This document shows positions 1-6,365 of a DNA stretch of 10,986 nt, piece by piece. The number at the start of each line of letters is the position of its first letter. Position 1 is the stretch's first letter. The notes beneath the pieces are model-generated. The model ran no database searches. It was not told the DNA's origin and was given only the letters and a program-made list of their open reading frames with translations. The DNA lies in the NCBI GenBank assembly GCA_946481495.1, contig CAMLNW010000075.1, positions 1 to 10,986 on the forward strand. The letters are read 5' to 3'. This DNA is from an uncultured Actinomycetes bacterium. Its GTDB lineage: Bacteria > Actinomycetota > Thermoleophilia > Solirubrobacterales > Thermoleophilaceae. The translations under genes were made by a program, and so were the position numbers.

Positions 1-964
1 CGGTCGCCACGACCGGAACTCCAGCGGCCATCGCCTCGAGCGCCGAGTAGGGCGAGAACTCGTGGTAGCGCGACGGCATCAGGACCATTGCGGCGCCCGT
101 GAGCTCACGACGGACGTCGGTGGCGGACAACCGACCGAGGAAGGTGACGTCACCGGCGATCCCCGCCTCCCAGGCGAGCTCCTCGAGCCGTGCCCGCTCG
201 GGCCCCTCGCCGGCGATCCGCAACGGGACGCCAGCGTCGAGGCAGGCGCGCAGCGCGTCCTCGATTCCCTTCTCGGGCGACAGACGCGACGCGACGAGCG
301 CGTAGCCGCCCGTCCCCGCCGCGGAGCGCTCGCTGAACGCATCGGCCGGCAGGTAGTGCCGCAGCACGTCGACGCGCCCGCGTGGCAGGCCGCGCGCCAC
401 AAGCTCGTCACGGGCAGCGGCACTCGGAGTGACGAAGCGGTCGACTGTCCGCATCAGCCGCGACTGATGCAGCGACAGCGCGGTCGCGTAGACCGCCGCC
501 TCGGGTAGCGACCGGCGACAGTTGAGCGCCAGCCCGGGCAGTGTGTTGCGACCGCGGCAGCGCTGACAGGGCGCGCCGTCGCGCTCGCCGAAGCCGGTCG
601 CGCAGAAGATCCGCACGTTGTGGAGATGGAGCACTACCCGCGCGCCGGCGCCGCGCGCGGCCGCGAGGCCGGCGGCCCCGATCAGTGGAACCGTGTTGTG
701 GGCGTGGACGACGGTGGGAGCGGCTCCCGCTCCGGAGCCCGTCAGCAGACGCACCGCATCCGCGAGCTCTTCTGGATCGGCGCCACCCCGCAGCAGGGCT
801 AGCGCGGCCCCGGCTCGACCGATGTCGCCCGACCGCCGCTCGAACACGGCGTGCTCGACCCCAGCCGCCTCGAGCGCCCGCAGCTGCAATTCCACCGAGC
901 GCTCCTCGCCACCCTCTATTCGGTAACGGTTGTGCACTACGAGCACGCGCGGGCCTACGGACAC
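1..964 (-). CDS. GT4 glycosyltransferase, 3' end cut by window edge
   Basis: The reading frame is open from a GTG at 964 down to base 1 (321 codons, no stop), so the C-terminus is missing. The protein begins MSVGPRVLVVHNRYRIEGGE, a GT-B N-terminal Rossmann start with the glycine-rich acceptor-side loop. VVHAHN (about residues 85-90) and HLHNVRIFC (about 113-121) follow. Four cysteines (about 121, 133, 136, 149) in the pattern C-x11-C-x2-C-x12-C form a metal-site-like cluster seen in one GT4 subgroup. The donor-binding half has ASRLSPEKGI (about 225-234), AGEGPER, and the retaining-GT4 EX7E motif in YHEFSPYSALEAMAAG (E about 302 and 310). Such enzymes transfer a sugar from an activated nucleotide sugar to a lipid-linked or polysaccharide acceptor at the cytoplasmic membrane face; the sugar cannot be read from sequence. 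The GTG at 964 was chosen because it gives the canonical N-terminus and lies 7 bases after a TAGGTT box. It is divergent from the GT2 gene at 986. Confidence 0.9.
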   Translation of the reverse strand, partial: MSVGPRVLVVHNRYRIEGGEERSVELQLRALEAAGVEHAVFERRSGDIGRAGAALALLRGGADPEELADAVRLLTGSGAGAAPTVVHAHNTVPLIGAAGLAAARGAGARVVLHLHNVRIFCATGFGERDGAPCQRCRGRNTLPGLALNCRRSLPEAAVYATALSLHQSRLMRTVDRFVTPSAAARDELVARGLPRGRVDVLRHYLPADAFSERSAAGTGGYALVASRLSPEKGIEDALRACLDAGVPLRIAGEGPERARLEELAWEAGIAGDVTFLGRLSATDVRRELTGAAMVLMPSRYHEFSPYSALEAMAAGVPVVAT

Positions 965-985
965 CGCAGCTAACCTACCGACGCG
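965..985. promoter_or_regulatory. Putative bidirectional promoter with overlapping -10 boxes
   Basis: Only 21 bases separate two divergent starts. The 7-base element TAACCTA (971-977) reads TAACCT on the plus strand, 9 bases before the ATG at 986. It reads TAGGTT on the minus strand, 7 bases before the GTG at 964. Both fit a TANNNT -10 box with transcription starting at or next to the start codon. I see no convincing -35 hexamer on either side and no Shine-Dalgarno sequence. The call rests on position and symmetry only. Confidence 0.4.
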
Positions 986-1828
986 ATGACCGAGCCGGCC
1001 GTCTCCGTCGTGGTGCCTACCCGCAACCGCGCCGGGTATCTAGAGGTCACGCTTGCCTCACTTGCCGAGCAGTCATCGGGGGTGCCTTACGAGGTGATCG
1101 TCGTAGACGACGGCTCCGACGACACGACGGCGGCGGTCGCCCAGCGTGCCGGCGTCGGCTACGAGCGCCACGAGCGCTCCCGCGGTCCGAACGCCGCTCG
1201 CAACACCGGCATCGACGTTGCGCGCGCGCCGCTGATCGCGCTGATCGACGACGACGTGCGCGTGCCACCTGGGTGGGTTGGCGCGCTCTCCGACGGCGCC
1301 GAACGCCATCCATGGGCGGAGGCCGTCGGAGGCCCGATTCGCGCCAGCCTCGAGGGGCCGGCGCCGCACTTCTGCGGACGTGAGCCCGCGCCGGTGACGA
1401 CCCTCGACCTCGGTCCGCAAGACCGCGAGGCCGACTTCGTCTGGAGCGCCAACATGGCGGTGCGGCGGAGCGCGATCGAGCGAATCGGCGGATTCGACGA
1501 GGAGATACCGATCTACGGCGACGAGGAGGAGTGGCTGATCCGTCTGCACGCCAACGGCGGGCGCGTCGCCTACCTCGCCGCCGCCGGGCTCGACCACCGC
1601 CGCGCCGGCGACGATGCCCGGCTGCGCTCACTCGCGCGTGCGGAGTACCGCCGCGGTCGCGCGGCGGTACGCAACGACCGCCGCAAGGGAACGGCGCATC
1701 CGCTGCGGCGCGAGCTGCGCGATCTGGTCGGCGCGGGCTGGCACACGGCTCGCCGTCGTTGCGCGCAGGGCCTGATCATGGGCGCCCACTCGACCGGACG
1801 TCTGGTCGAGACGTTGCGCGGGCGATGA
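986..1828 (+). CDS. GT2-family glycosyltransferase
   Basis: This 280-aa protein has a GT-A fold. The N-terminus VSVVVPTRNRAGYL (about 6-19) and VIVVDDGSDD (about 37-46) form the nucleotide-sugar binding site. RGPNAARNTGI (about 66-76) is the usual GT2 loop, and IDDDV (about 87-91) supplies the metal-binding DXD. The acceptor side has SANMAVRRSAIERIGGFDE (154-172) and a GDEEEW acidic cluster (178-183), the place of the catalytic base in inverting GT2 enzymes. The C-terminus is Arg-rich with no clear membrane segment, so it is probably a peripheral cytoplasmic enzyme. It is the first gene of a three-gene operon: its TGA overlaps the ATG of the next gene (ATGA, 1825-1828). The start at 986 leaves no room for a leader if the upstream -10 is right. 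Substrate unknown. Confidence 0.93.
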   Translation: MTEPAVSVVVPTRNRAGYLEVTLASLAEQSSGVPYEVIVVDDGSDDTTAAVAQRAGVGYERHERSRGPNAARNTGIDVARAPLIALIDDDVRVPPGWVGALSDGAERHPWAEAVGGPIRASLEGPAPHFCGREPAPVTTLDLGPQDREADFVWSANMAVRRSAIERIGGFDEEIPIYGDEEEWLIRLHANGGRVAYLAAAGLDHRRAGDDARLRSLARAEYRRGRAAVRNDRRKGTAHPLRRELRDLVGAGWHTARRRCAQGLIMGAHSTGRLVETLRGR

Positions 1829-2694
1829 ACGATCCGCTCCCGGACCCCGCGCGCTTCCTCTCCGGCGAGTCGGGCACCGTCGCCGGCAAGCGACTGACTG
1901 TCACGCGTACCTCCGCGGACTGGACGTTCAACCTGGCCGGCCTGGCGGCGCTGAACGGTCCCCGGCTCGATCGTCTGGCCGCCAAACAGGCGCGTCAGCG
2001 CGTTCTCGTGCTGTCGATCTACCGCCCTGGGTCGTTGCTTCCACGCGCCGCGCCGCGCCTGGACTCCAGGCATCATGAAGTCACGTTCGCGTTCGGCGCT
2101 ACGGGCTCAGCCGATGCGGCGCTCGCCTCTGGGACGGTTCTCAGCGAGCTGAGCGGCGGCAAGTTCGAGAACCTCAACCGGCTGCTCGCTGCGGCCCCGC
2201 CGCTCGCCGGCTTCGACTGGCTGATCGTCTCCGACGACGACGTCGAGCTGGCGCCGCGCTTCCTCGACCGCGCGCTGGCGCTCTGCGAGCGGCTGGGGCT
2301 CGACATCGCCCAGCCGGCGCAGACGATGCGCAGCCATGCCGCCTGGCGAGTGACGCGACGGCGTCCGTTCTCGCTCGCCCGTCGCACCGCCTATGTGGAG
2401 ATCGGCCCGGTGACGATCTTCTCGCGCCGCGCCGCGACCGAGCTGACACCGTTCCCGGAGCTGCGCTTCGGCTGGGGGCTCGACAACCACTGGGGCGCGC
2501 TTGCACGCGAGCGGGGCTGGCGGCTCGGCATCCTCGACTCGCTGCCGGTCCGCCACGAGTCGCAGAAGGTCGCCACGACCTACACCCACGCCGAGGCGAT
2601 CGAGGAGGCGCGCCACTTCCTTGCCGGGCGGCCCTACGTGACCGCCGAGGAGGCGCAGCAAACACTGGAGACGATCAGGCGGCTGCCGTCGTGA
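1825..2694 (+). CDS. Putative glycosyltransferase, DUF707-like
   Basis: This 289-aa protein is sandwiched between two glycosyltransferases with 4-base overlaps at both ends (ATGA at 1825, GTGA at 2691). An open frame continues upstream to 1531, but that part overlaps the GT2 gene and the overlap start is preferred. Visible motifs: GGKFENLNRLL (about 111-121); WLIVSDDDVELAPRFL (about 132-147), a DXD-like acidic motif after a hydrophobic strand; GLDIAQPAQT (about 158-167); TAYVEIGPVTIFSRRA (about 188-203); FGWGLDNHWG (about 215-224); and ILDSLPVRHESQ (about 236-247). This order of motifs (D-E/D-D, then 'xISQPA', then 'FVE..xPVFSR', then 'xGWGxD', then 'DS..VxH') matches what I recall of the DUF707 family, uncharacterised GT-A-like proteins better known from plants. 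The position in the operon supports a role in glycan assembly. The family call is from memory of motifs; the activity is inferred. Confidence 0.7.
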   Translation: MNDPLPDPARFLSGESGTVAGKRLTVTRTSADWTFNLAGLAALNGPRLDRLAAKQARQRVLVLSIYRPGSLLPRAAPRLDSRHHEVTFAFGATGSADAALASGTVLSELSGGKFENLNRLLAAAPPLAGFDWLIVSDDDVELAPRFLDRALALCERLGLDIAQPAQTMRSHAAWRVTRRRPFSLARRTAYVEIGPVTIFSRRAATELTPFPELRFGWGLDNHWGALARERGWRLGILDSLPVRHESQKVATTYTHAEAIEEARHFLAGRPYVTAEEAQQTLETIRRLPS

Positions 2695-3806
2695 AGCGGT
2701 TGAAGCTGCTCGTCGTGCCGAAGTGGTACCCGTGGCCGGATCGGCCGGTGTTCGGCGCCTTCTGCCGCGAGCACGCGCGCGCGCTCGCCACCGAGCACGA
2801 CGTCGTCGTCCTCGCCTCGCTCGCCACGCCGCGACCCGACTTCGCGATCTTCCGGCTCGAGGACGCCGTCGAGGACGGCATCCGCACGCTGCGCGTCCGC
2901 TACCGCCGCCCATTCCTCCGCCCGGCCGCGATGGGCTGCCAGCTGCTCGGCATGCTCGCCGCCTGGCGTCGCCTGCGACGCGAGGGCTGGCGGCCGGACG
3001 TTGTCCACGCCCACGTCTTCGAGGCGGCCCCACCGGCGCTCGCGCTCGGCCACCTGGGCCGAGCGCCGGTGGTGATCACCGAGCACTACACGGGCTTCCA
3101 GCGCGGCCTCGTCAGCGGCTACGACCGCCTGATCGCCAAGTGGTCGTTCGAGCATGCCGCCCTCGTGGCGCCCGTCAGCGAAGAGCTGGCCGGACATCTG
3201 CGCGAGCTCGCACCGCGGGCGACGTTCGAGGTCGTGCCGAACGTCGTCGACACCGAGACGTTCGCGCCAAGCAGCGAGCGGCGCCCCGGCGACGGGCGAC
3301 TGCTCAACATCGCCGCGCTCGCCGAGAAGAAGGGCCACCGCTATCTGCTCGAAGCGCTGACCGACCTCCCCCAAGTCACGCTCGACGTCGTCGGCGACGG
3401 CGAGCTGCGTGCTGATCTCAAACGCCAGGTCAGGACGCTCGATCTCGGCGACCGCGTCCGCTTTCTCGGCGAGCGGTCGAAGCAGGAGGTCGCCGAGCTG
3501 ATGCGCGACGCCGACCTCTTCGTCCTGCCGAGCCTCGCCGAGAATCTCCCAGTCGTCCTGATCGAGGCGCAGGCAAGTGGGCTACCGGCGGTGACGACGC
3601 GCGTCGGCGGAGTGCCGGAGCTCGTCGACGATGCAGCTGGCGAGATCGTCCCGCCCGCCGACCCGCCAGCACTCGCAGCCGCGATCCGCACCGCCCTCGC
3701 GCGTGACTTCGACGGCCCCGCTCTCGCCGCCCGCGCCCGTGACCGCTACGGCTACGACGCGATCCGCGACCGCTGGACGGCGATCTACGAACGGCTACTG
3801 GCCTAG
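2691..3806 (+). CDS. GT4-family glycosyltransferase
   Basis: This 371-aa GT-B protein has the normal length for GT4. It starts at a GTG (2691) whose last two bases begin the TGA of the upstream gene, so translation is probably coupled. The N-domain has VVPKWYPWPDRPVFGAFCREHA (about 8-29), typical of the 'WYP...GxF...HA' subgroup, and DVVHAHVFEAAPPAL (103-117). The linker has LVAPVSEEL and VVPNVVDTETF (181-191). The C-domain has NIAALAEKKGHRYLLEAL (206-223), VGDGELR, VRFLGERSKQEV, and the EX7E motif in LAENLPVVLIEAQASGLP (E284, E292). VGGVPELV follows. It probably transfers a hexose with retention of configuration to a lipid- or polysaccharide-linked acceptor on the cytoplasmic side. It ends the operon; a palindrome at 3827-3851 follows. 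Confidence 0.93.
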   Translation: MKRLKLLVVPKWYPWPDRPVFGAFCREHARALATEHDVVVLASLATPRPDFAIFRLEDAVEDGIRTLRVRYRRPFLRPAAMGCQLLGMLAAWRRLRREGWRPDVVHAHVFEAAPPALALGHLGRAPVVITEHYTGFQRGLVSGYDRLIAKWSFEHAALVAPVSEELAGHLRELAPRATFEVVPNVVDTETFAPSSERRPGDGRLLNIAALAEKKGHRYLLEALTDLPQVTLDVVGDGELRADLKRQVRTLDLGDRVRFLGERSKQEVAELMRDADLFVLPSLAENLPVVLIEAQASGLPAVTTRVGGVPELVDDAAGEIVPPADPPALAAAIRTALARDFDGPALAARARDRYGYDAIRDRWTAIYERLLA

Positions 3807-3813
3807 GCGTCGA

Positions 3814-3822
3814 CAACTGTTG
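3814..3822. repeat. Short palindrome CAAC-T-GTTG
   Basis: A 9-base inverted repeat sits 8 bases after the stop of the plus-strand GT4 gene and 4 bases before the larger palindrome at 3827. It is too short to fold stably by itself. It could be a protein half-site or part of the termination region. Confidence 0.3.
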
Positions 3823-3826
3823 CGGC

Positions 3827-3851
3827 GATATGCACGTATGTCGTGCATATC
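3827..3851. terminator. Perfect 10-bp inverted repeat between convergent genes
   Basis: GATATGCACG (3827-3836) and CGTGCATATC (3842-3851) are exact reverse complements around a 5-base loop TATGT. The element lies in the 43-base gap between two convergent glycosyltransferase genes and overlaps the TGA stop of the minus-strand gene (3850-3852). It is much more AT-rich than its surroundings. There is no U-tract on either side, so it would be a GC-rich-genome style bidirectional stem-loop terminator; a protein operator is the alternative. Confidence 0.6.
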
Positions 3852-4890
3852 ACCCCAAGAGGGCGGGTACGACGCGCTCGGCCACTACCTTGCGCAGCGC
3901 CGCATCGGAGTAGCGCTCGAGCAGGCGGCAAACCACGGCGGCGTAGTCGGCGCGGGTCGCTTCACCGAGGGCAAGGCCAGCGCGGAGCGAAGTGGCAAGC
4001 GCGGGCGCCGTTGCATCGGCCGCGACCAGCTCCGGCGCGAGCTGGCGGGCGATCGGCAGGGCGACGTTCGGTCCTGGTGTCGGGACCGTCACCAGCGGGG
4101 TCCCAGCAGCAAGCGCCTCCATCTGAGCGACGCCCCAGTCCTCATAGCGAGCGGCGCTGACGTAGACGCGCGACCCGGCGACCAGCGAGGTCCAGCGCTC
4201 GCGCGGCACAGCCCCCGCAAACTCGACGCCGCGCGGCTCGGCGACGCCCTTCCGCGCGAGCCAGCGCAAGGCCTCGTCGCGTTCGATCCCGCCGACCACC
4301 AGCCGGGCGCCGTCCGGAGCGCCCGCGCTCCACGCCTCGCAGAGCACGTCGAGCCCACGCTTCTCCGGATTCGCCGCATAGGCGGTCGCGTCCGGCGCGT
4401 CGACCTTCTCCGCGTCGCCAACGCTGACGACGCATGGCAGCACGATCACGTCGGGCCGTCTCGGACTGGCCGACTCCAGCGCGGCGTCCGCCGCCGCCTC
4501 GCTCCAAGGCAGCAGCAGGTCCGCACGCCCCAGCACCGTACGCTCGCGGCGCCGCTGCCAGGCGCCGCCGATCCCAGGTCGGCTGAGCGCGGCGATCGTG
4601 TCAAAGCGGACGGCGTGCGGGCGACGGAACGGCTGCAGCAGCGCGGCGGTGATGCTCGAGTAGACGACCGCACGCGCGTCGACGTCGTGCGCCGCGCGGC
4701 GCGAGGCCAGCGCCTGGACGACATCGGTGAGCGCCATCGAGCGTTGGAGCTGGCGGGCGGCGCCCAGCCGCATCGGGCGCAACTCGCAGCTCGCTCCGGC
4801 GGCCTCGATGTGCTCGGCGAGCGCCTCGTCGCCACGACGCCAACCCATCGTCGTCCCGAGCGAGACGATCGCGATGTCGACAGTCGCCAC
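3850..4890 (-). CDS. GT4-type glycosyltransferase
   Basis: This 346-aa protein starts with GTG at 4890 (MATVDIAIVSLGTTMGWRRG). The opening glycine-rich segment LGTTMGWRRGDEAL is the GT-B N-terminal loop. VVYSSITAALLQPF (75-88) and RFDTIAALSRPGIGG (95-109) follow, then LLLPWSEAA (125-133), where the initiating linker of GT4 proteins lies. The C-domain has ANPEKRGLDVLCEAWS (173-188), RLVVGGIER (196-204), VEFAGAVPRERW, and VYVSAARYEDWGVAQMEALAAGTPLV (242-267) with EX7E at E250 and E258. The N-terminal half is divergent, so standard annotation may call only the C-terminal domain. It is convergent with the operon ending at 3806 and divergent from the GT4 gene at 4929. The TGA stop lies inside the 3827-3851 palindrome. 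A TACTCT box ends 6 bases before the GTG. Confidence 0.88.
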   Translation of the reverse strand: MATVDIAIVSLGTTMGWRRGDEALAEHIEAAGASCELRPMRLGAARQLQRSMALTDVVQALASRRAAHDVDARAVVYSSITAALLQPFRRPHAVRFDTIAALSRPGIGGAWQRRRERTVLGRADLLLPWSEAAADAALESASPRRPDVIVLPCVVSVGDAEKVDAPDATAYAANPEKRGLDVLCEAWSAGAPDGARLVVGGIERDEALRWLARKGVAEPRGVEFAGAVPRERWTSLVAGSRVYVSAARYEDWGVAQMEALAAGTPLVTVPTPGPNVALPIARQLAPELVAADATAPALATSLRAGLALGEATRADYAAVVCRLLERYSDAALRKVVAERVVPALLG

Positions 4891-4928
4891 GGGCGCAGAG
4901 TACGCAGCCGGGCTATGTTCCGCCGGGC
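4891..4928. promoter_or_regulatory. Putative divergent promoters, both leaderless-like
   Basis: This is a 38-base gap between divergent starts. On the minus strand TACTCT (AGAGTA at 4897-4902 on the plus strand) is followed by 6 bases and the GTG at 4890. On the plus strand TATGTT (4914-4919) is followed by 9 bases and the ATG at 4929. Neither start has a Shine-Dalgarno sequence. No clear -35 hexamer is visible for either, so these are -10 based calls only. Confidence 0.4.
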
Positions 4929-6029
4929 ATGTCGGCCGACCCTCGCCCAGCCTGCCTGCTCACCGGCATCGTCTCGCCCTACCGGCGCGAACCGTTCCGG
5001 CTGCTGAACGAGGCCCAGAACGTCGAGGTAATCGCCCACAAGCACGCCGGCCCGCCGATCCCGGGGCTGACCGTCCACCGCACCTCGGAGGCCGGCGCTG
5101 TGCGGCTTGCGGCCTCGGGCCGCTATCGCGCGGTGATCGCCGGACTCGACGGGCGGATCGCGCTCCCGGGCGCCTACGCGGCCGCACGTGCGCGTCGAAT
5201 CCCATTCGTGCTCTGGGCGACGATCTGGGCACACCCGCGCACACCCGCGCACGCCCTGTCCTTCCTGCCGACCCGCCACCTCTACCGTGCCGCCGACGTA
5301 GTCGCCACCTACGGCCCGCACGTCAGCCGCTACGTCGAGCGCTACCGCGGCAGCGACGGCGGCGTGGTGATCGCACCACAGGCCGTCGACGTCGACCACT
5401 TCGGAGCGCCGGTCGCCGAGGCCGAACGCGATGCCGCCCGCAAACGCACCGTGGGCGACGCCGAGCTGCTCGTCCTCTACGTCGGCCGCCTGGTCGGCGA
5501 GAAGGGAATCGAGACGCTGATCGAGGCCTGGCGGCGCGCCGACCTGGGCGCCGGCGCACGGCTCGCCCTGGCCGGCGAGGGACCGCTCGAGCAGCACATC
5601 GCGGATTCGCTGCCGGAAGCGAGCCTGCTGGGCCAGGTCGGTCCAGACGCCCTCCCCGCGCTCTACGCCGCCGCTGACGTGCTCGTCCTTCCGTCGATCC
5701 ACACCGCATCGTTTCGCGAGCCGTGGGGTCTAGTCGTCAATGAGTCGATGCTGCAACGCACGCCGGTCGTCGCTTCGGACGCCGTCGGCGCGGCGGCCGG
5801 GGGGCTGGTGCGCGACGGGCGCAATGGCTTCGTGGTCCCGGCCGGCGACCCCGACGCGCTCGCGACGCGGCTGCGAGCCCTGGCCGCTGACAACGAGCTG
5901 CGAACCAAGTTGGGAGGAACCGCCCGCGCGGACGCCTCTGCCTATACGCCTGCCGCCTGGGCAGCGGGCATGGGCCAGGCACTGGCAGCCGCAGGTGTGG
6001 AATGCGGTAGCAGCGGGAACGATTGCTAG
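4929..6029 (+). CDS. GT4-family glycosyltransferase
   Basis: This 366-aa GT-B enzyme begins with LLTGIVSPYRREPFRLLNE (10-28), the 'PYR.P.F..L' signature of one GT4 subgroup. YRAVIAGLDGRIALPGAYAAARARRIPFVLW (66-96) follows, then THLYR/ADVVATYGPHVSRYV (about 119-136). The C-domain has VVIAPQAVDVDHF (146-158), LLVLYVGRLVGEKGIETLIEAW (180-201), ALAGEGPLEQHI, and VLPSIHTASFREPWGLVVNESMLQRTPVVAS (253-283) with EX7E at E264 and E272. The late VRDGRNGFVVPAGD segment (294-307) is the usual donor-loop end. The protein is likely cytoplasmic and membrane-associated, adding one sugar to the locus glycan. It is oriented toward the secreted protein and polymerase/ligase genes downstream. A 10-base tandem repeat at 5231-5250 lies inside the coding sequence. 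Confidence 0.93.
   Translation: MSADPRPACLLTGIVSPYRREPFRLLNEAQNVEVIAHKHAGPPIPGLTVHRTSEAGAVRLAASGRYRAVIAGLDGRIALPGAYAAARARRIPFVLWATIWAHPRTPAHALSFLPTRHLYRAADVVATYGPHVSRYVERYRGSDGGVVIAPQAVDVDHFGAPVAEAERDAARKRTVGDAELLVLYVGRLVGEKGIETLIEAWRRADLGAGARLALAGEGPLEQHIADSLPEASLLGQVGPDALPALYAAADVLVLPSIHTASFREPWGLVVNESMLQRTPVVASDAVGAAAGGLVRDGRNGFVVPAGDPDALATRLRALAADNELRTKLGGTARADASAYTPAAWAAGMGQALAAAGVECGSSGNDC
5231..5250. repeat. Perfect 10-base tandem duplication in a coding region
   Basis: ACACCCGCGC occurs twice back to back (5231-5240, 5241-5250) within the GT4 gene at 4929, encoding AHPRTPAHA around residues 101-109. The unit is not a multiple of three, so gain or loss of one copy would shift the frame. 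Confidence 0.6.
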
Positions 6030-6098
6030 CCTCACACGCTTCGGCGAGCAGGAACGTAGCGGCGTAGGTGTGCCATACGTCCTGAATCTCCACATGCC

Positions 6099-6365
6099 AT
6101 GAAGAGAACAATCCGACAGCTACTGCTGCCCACCGCCCTCGTCGCTCTGGCGATCCTCATGCCCGCGCAGGCCAGCGCGAGCGTGCTCGCCGTCGAGCAG
6201 GACTGCGCCGACAGCGACGTCTTCGAGCAGAAGCACTCGGAGGCCGACCTTCGAGCAGCGCTGACCCAGATCCAAGCGGACCTCGCCGAGTACGGCACGT
6301 GCCGGCAGATGATCACCGCAGCGCTGCGTGTGGGGTTCCAAAACCCGGCCATGCCGCCCCGGTGA
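6099..6365 (+). CDS. Secreted protein of unknown function, N-terminal part (frameshifted)
   Basis: The 88-aa product opens with a Sec signal peptide: MKRTIRQ, then a hydrophobic run (about 8-22), then AQASA with likely cleavage near residue 28. The mature part has EQDCADSDVFEQKHSEADL (33-51), RAALTQIQADLAEYGTCRQM (52-71) and two cysteines (36, 68) that could form a disulfide. This D-C-x-D-x-x-x-F...HS..DL..A...DL.EY..C arrangement resembles uncharacterised Solirubrobacterales secreted proteins I recall; no function is known to me. The frame stops at TGA 6363-6365, soon after entering out-of-character residues (FQNPAMPPR). The frame at 6328-6753 looks like the missing C-terminal part. Skipping one G of the GGGG run at 6332-6335 joins them into a 217-aa protein. 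The 69-base gap after the GT4 stop has no clear promoter or Shine-Dalgarno sequence. Confidence 0.75.
   Translation: MKRTIRQLLLPTALVALAILMPAQASASVLAVEQDCADSDVFEQKHSEADLRAALTQIQADLAEYGTCRQMITAALRVGFQNPAMPPR

Noticed and set aside
541..1383. 280-aa plus-strand frame spanning the divergent junction
   Set aside because: It is Arg/Ala-rich low-complexity translation, overlaps both the minus-strand GT4 and the GT2 gene, and has no motif. It is a by-product of high GC.
2107..3033. 308-aa minus-strand frame
   Set aside because: It lies antisense to the DUF707-like and GT4 genes, both of which have clear motifs and coupled starts. Its product is Arg-rich without domains.
3631..5007. 458-aa plus-strand frame
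   Set aside because: It crosses the convergent palindrome and runs antisense to the GT4-type gene at 3850-4890, whose EX7E motif is intact. The translation shows no family features.
4446..5702. 418-aa minus-strand frame
   Set aside because: It is a shadow of the GT4 gene at 4929 and of part of the minus-strand GT gene. The plus-strand product has complete GT-B motifs.
6027..6098. Clear promoter for the secreted protein in the 69-base gap after the GT4 gene
   Set aside because: TAGCCT (6027-6032) and GAATCT (6084-6089) are only weak -10 matches without a -35. Co-transcription with the upstream gene is equally likely, so no feature was called.
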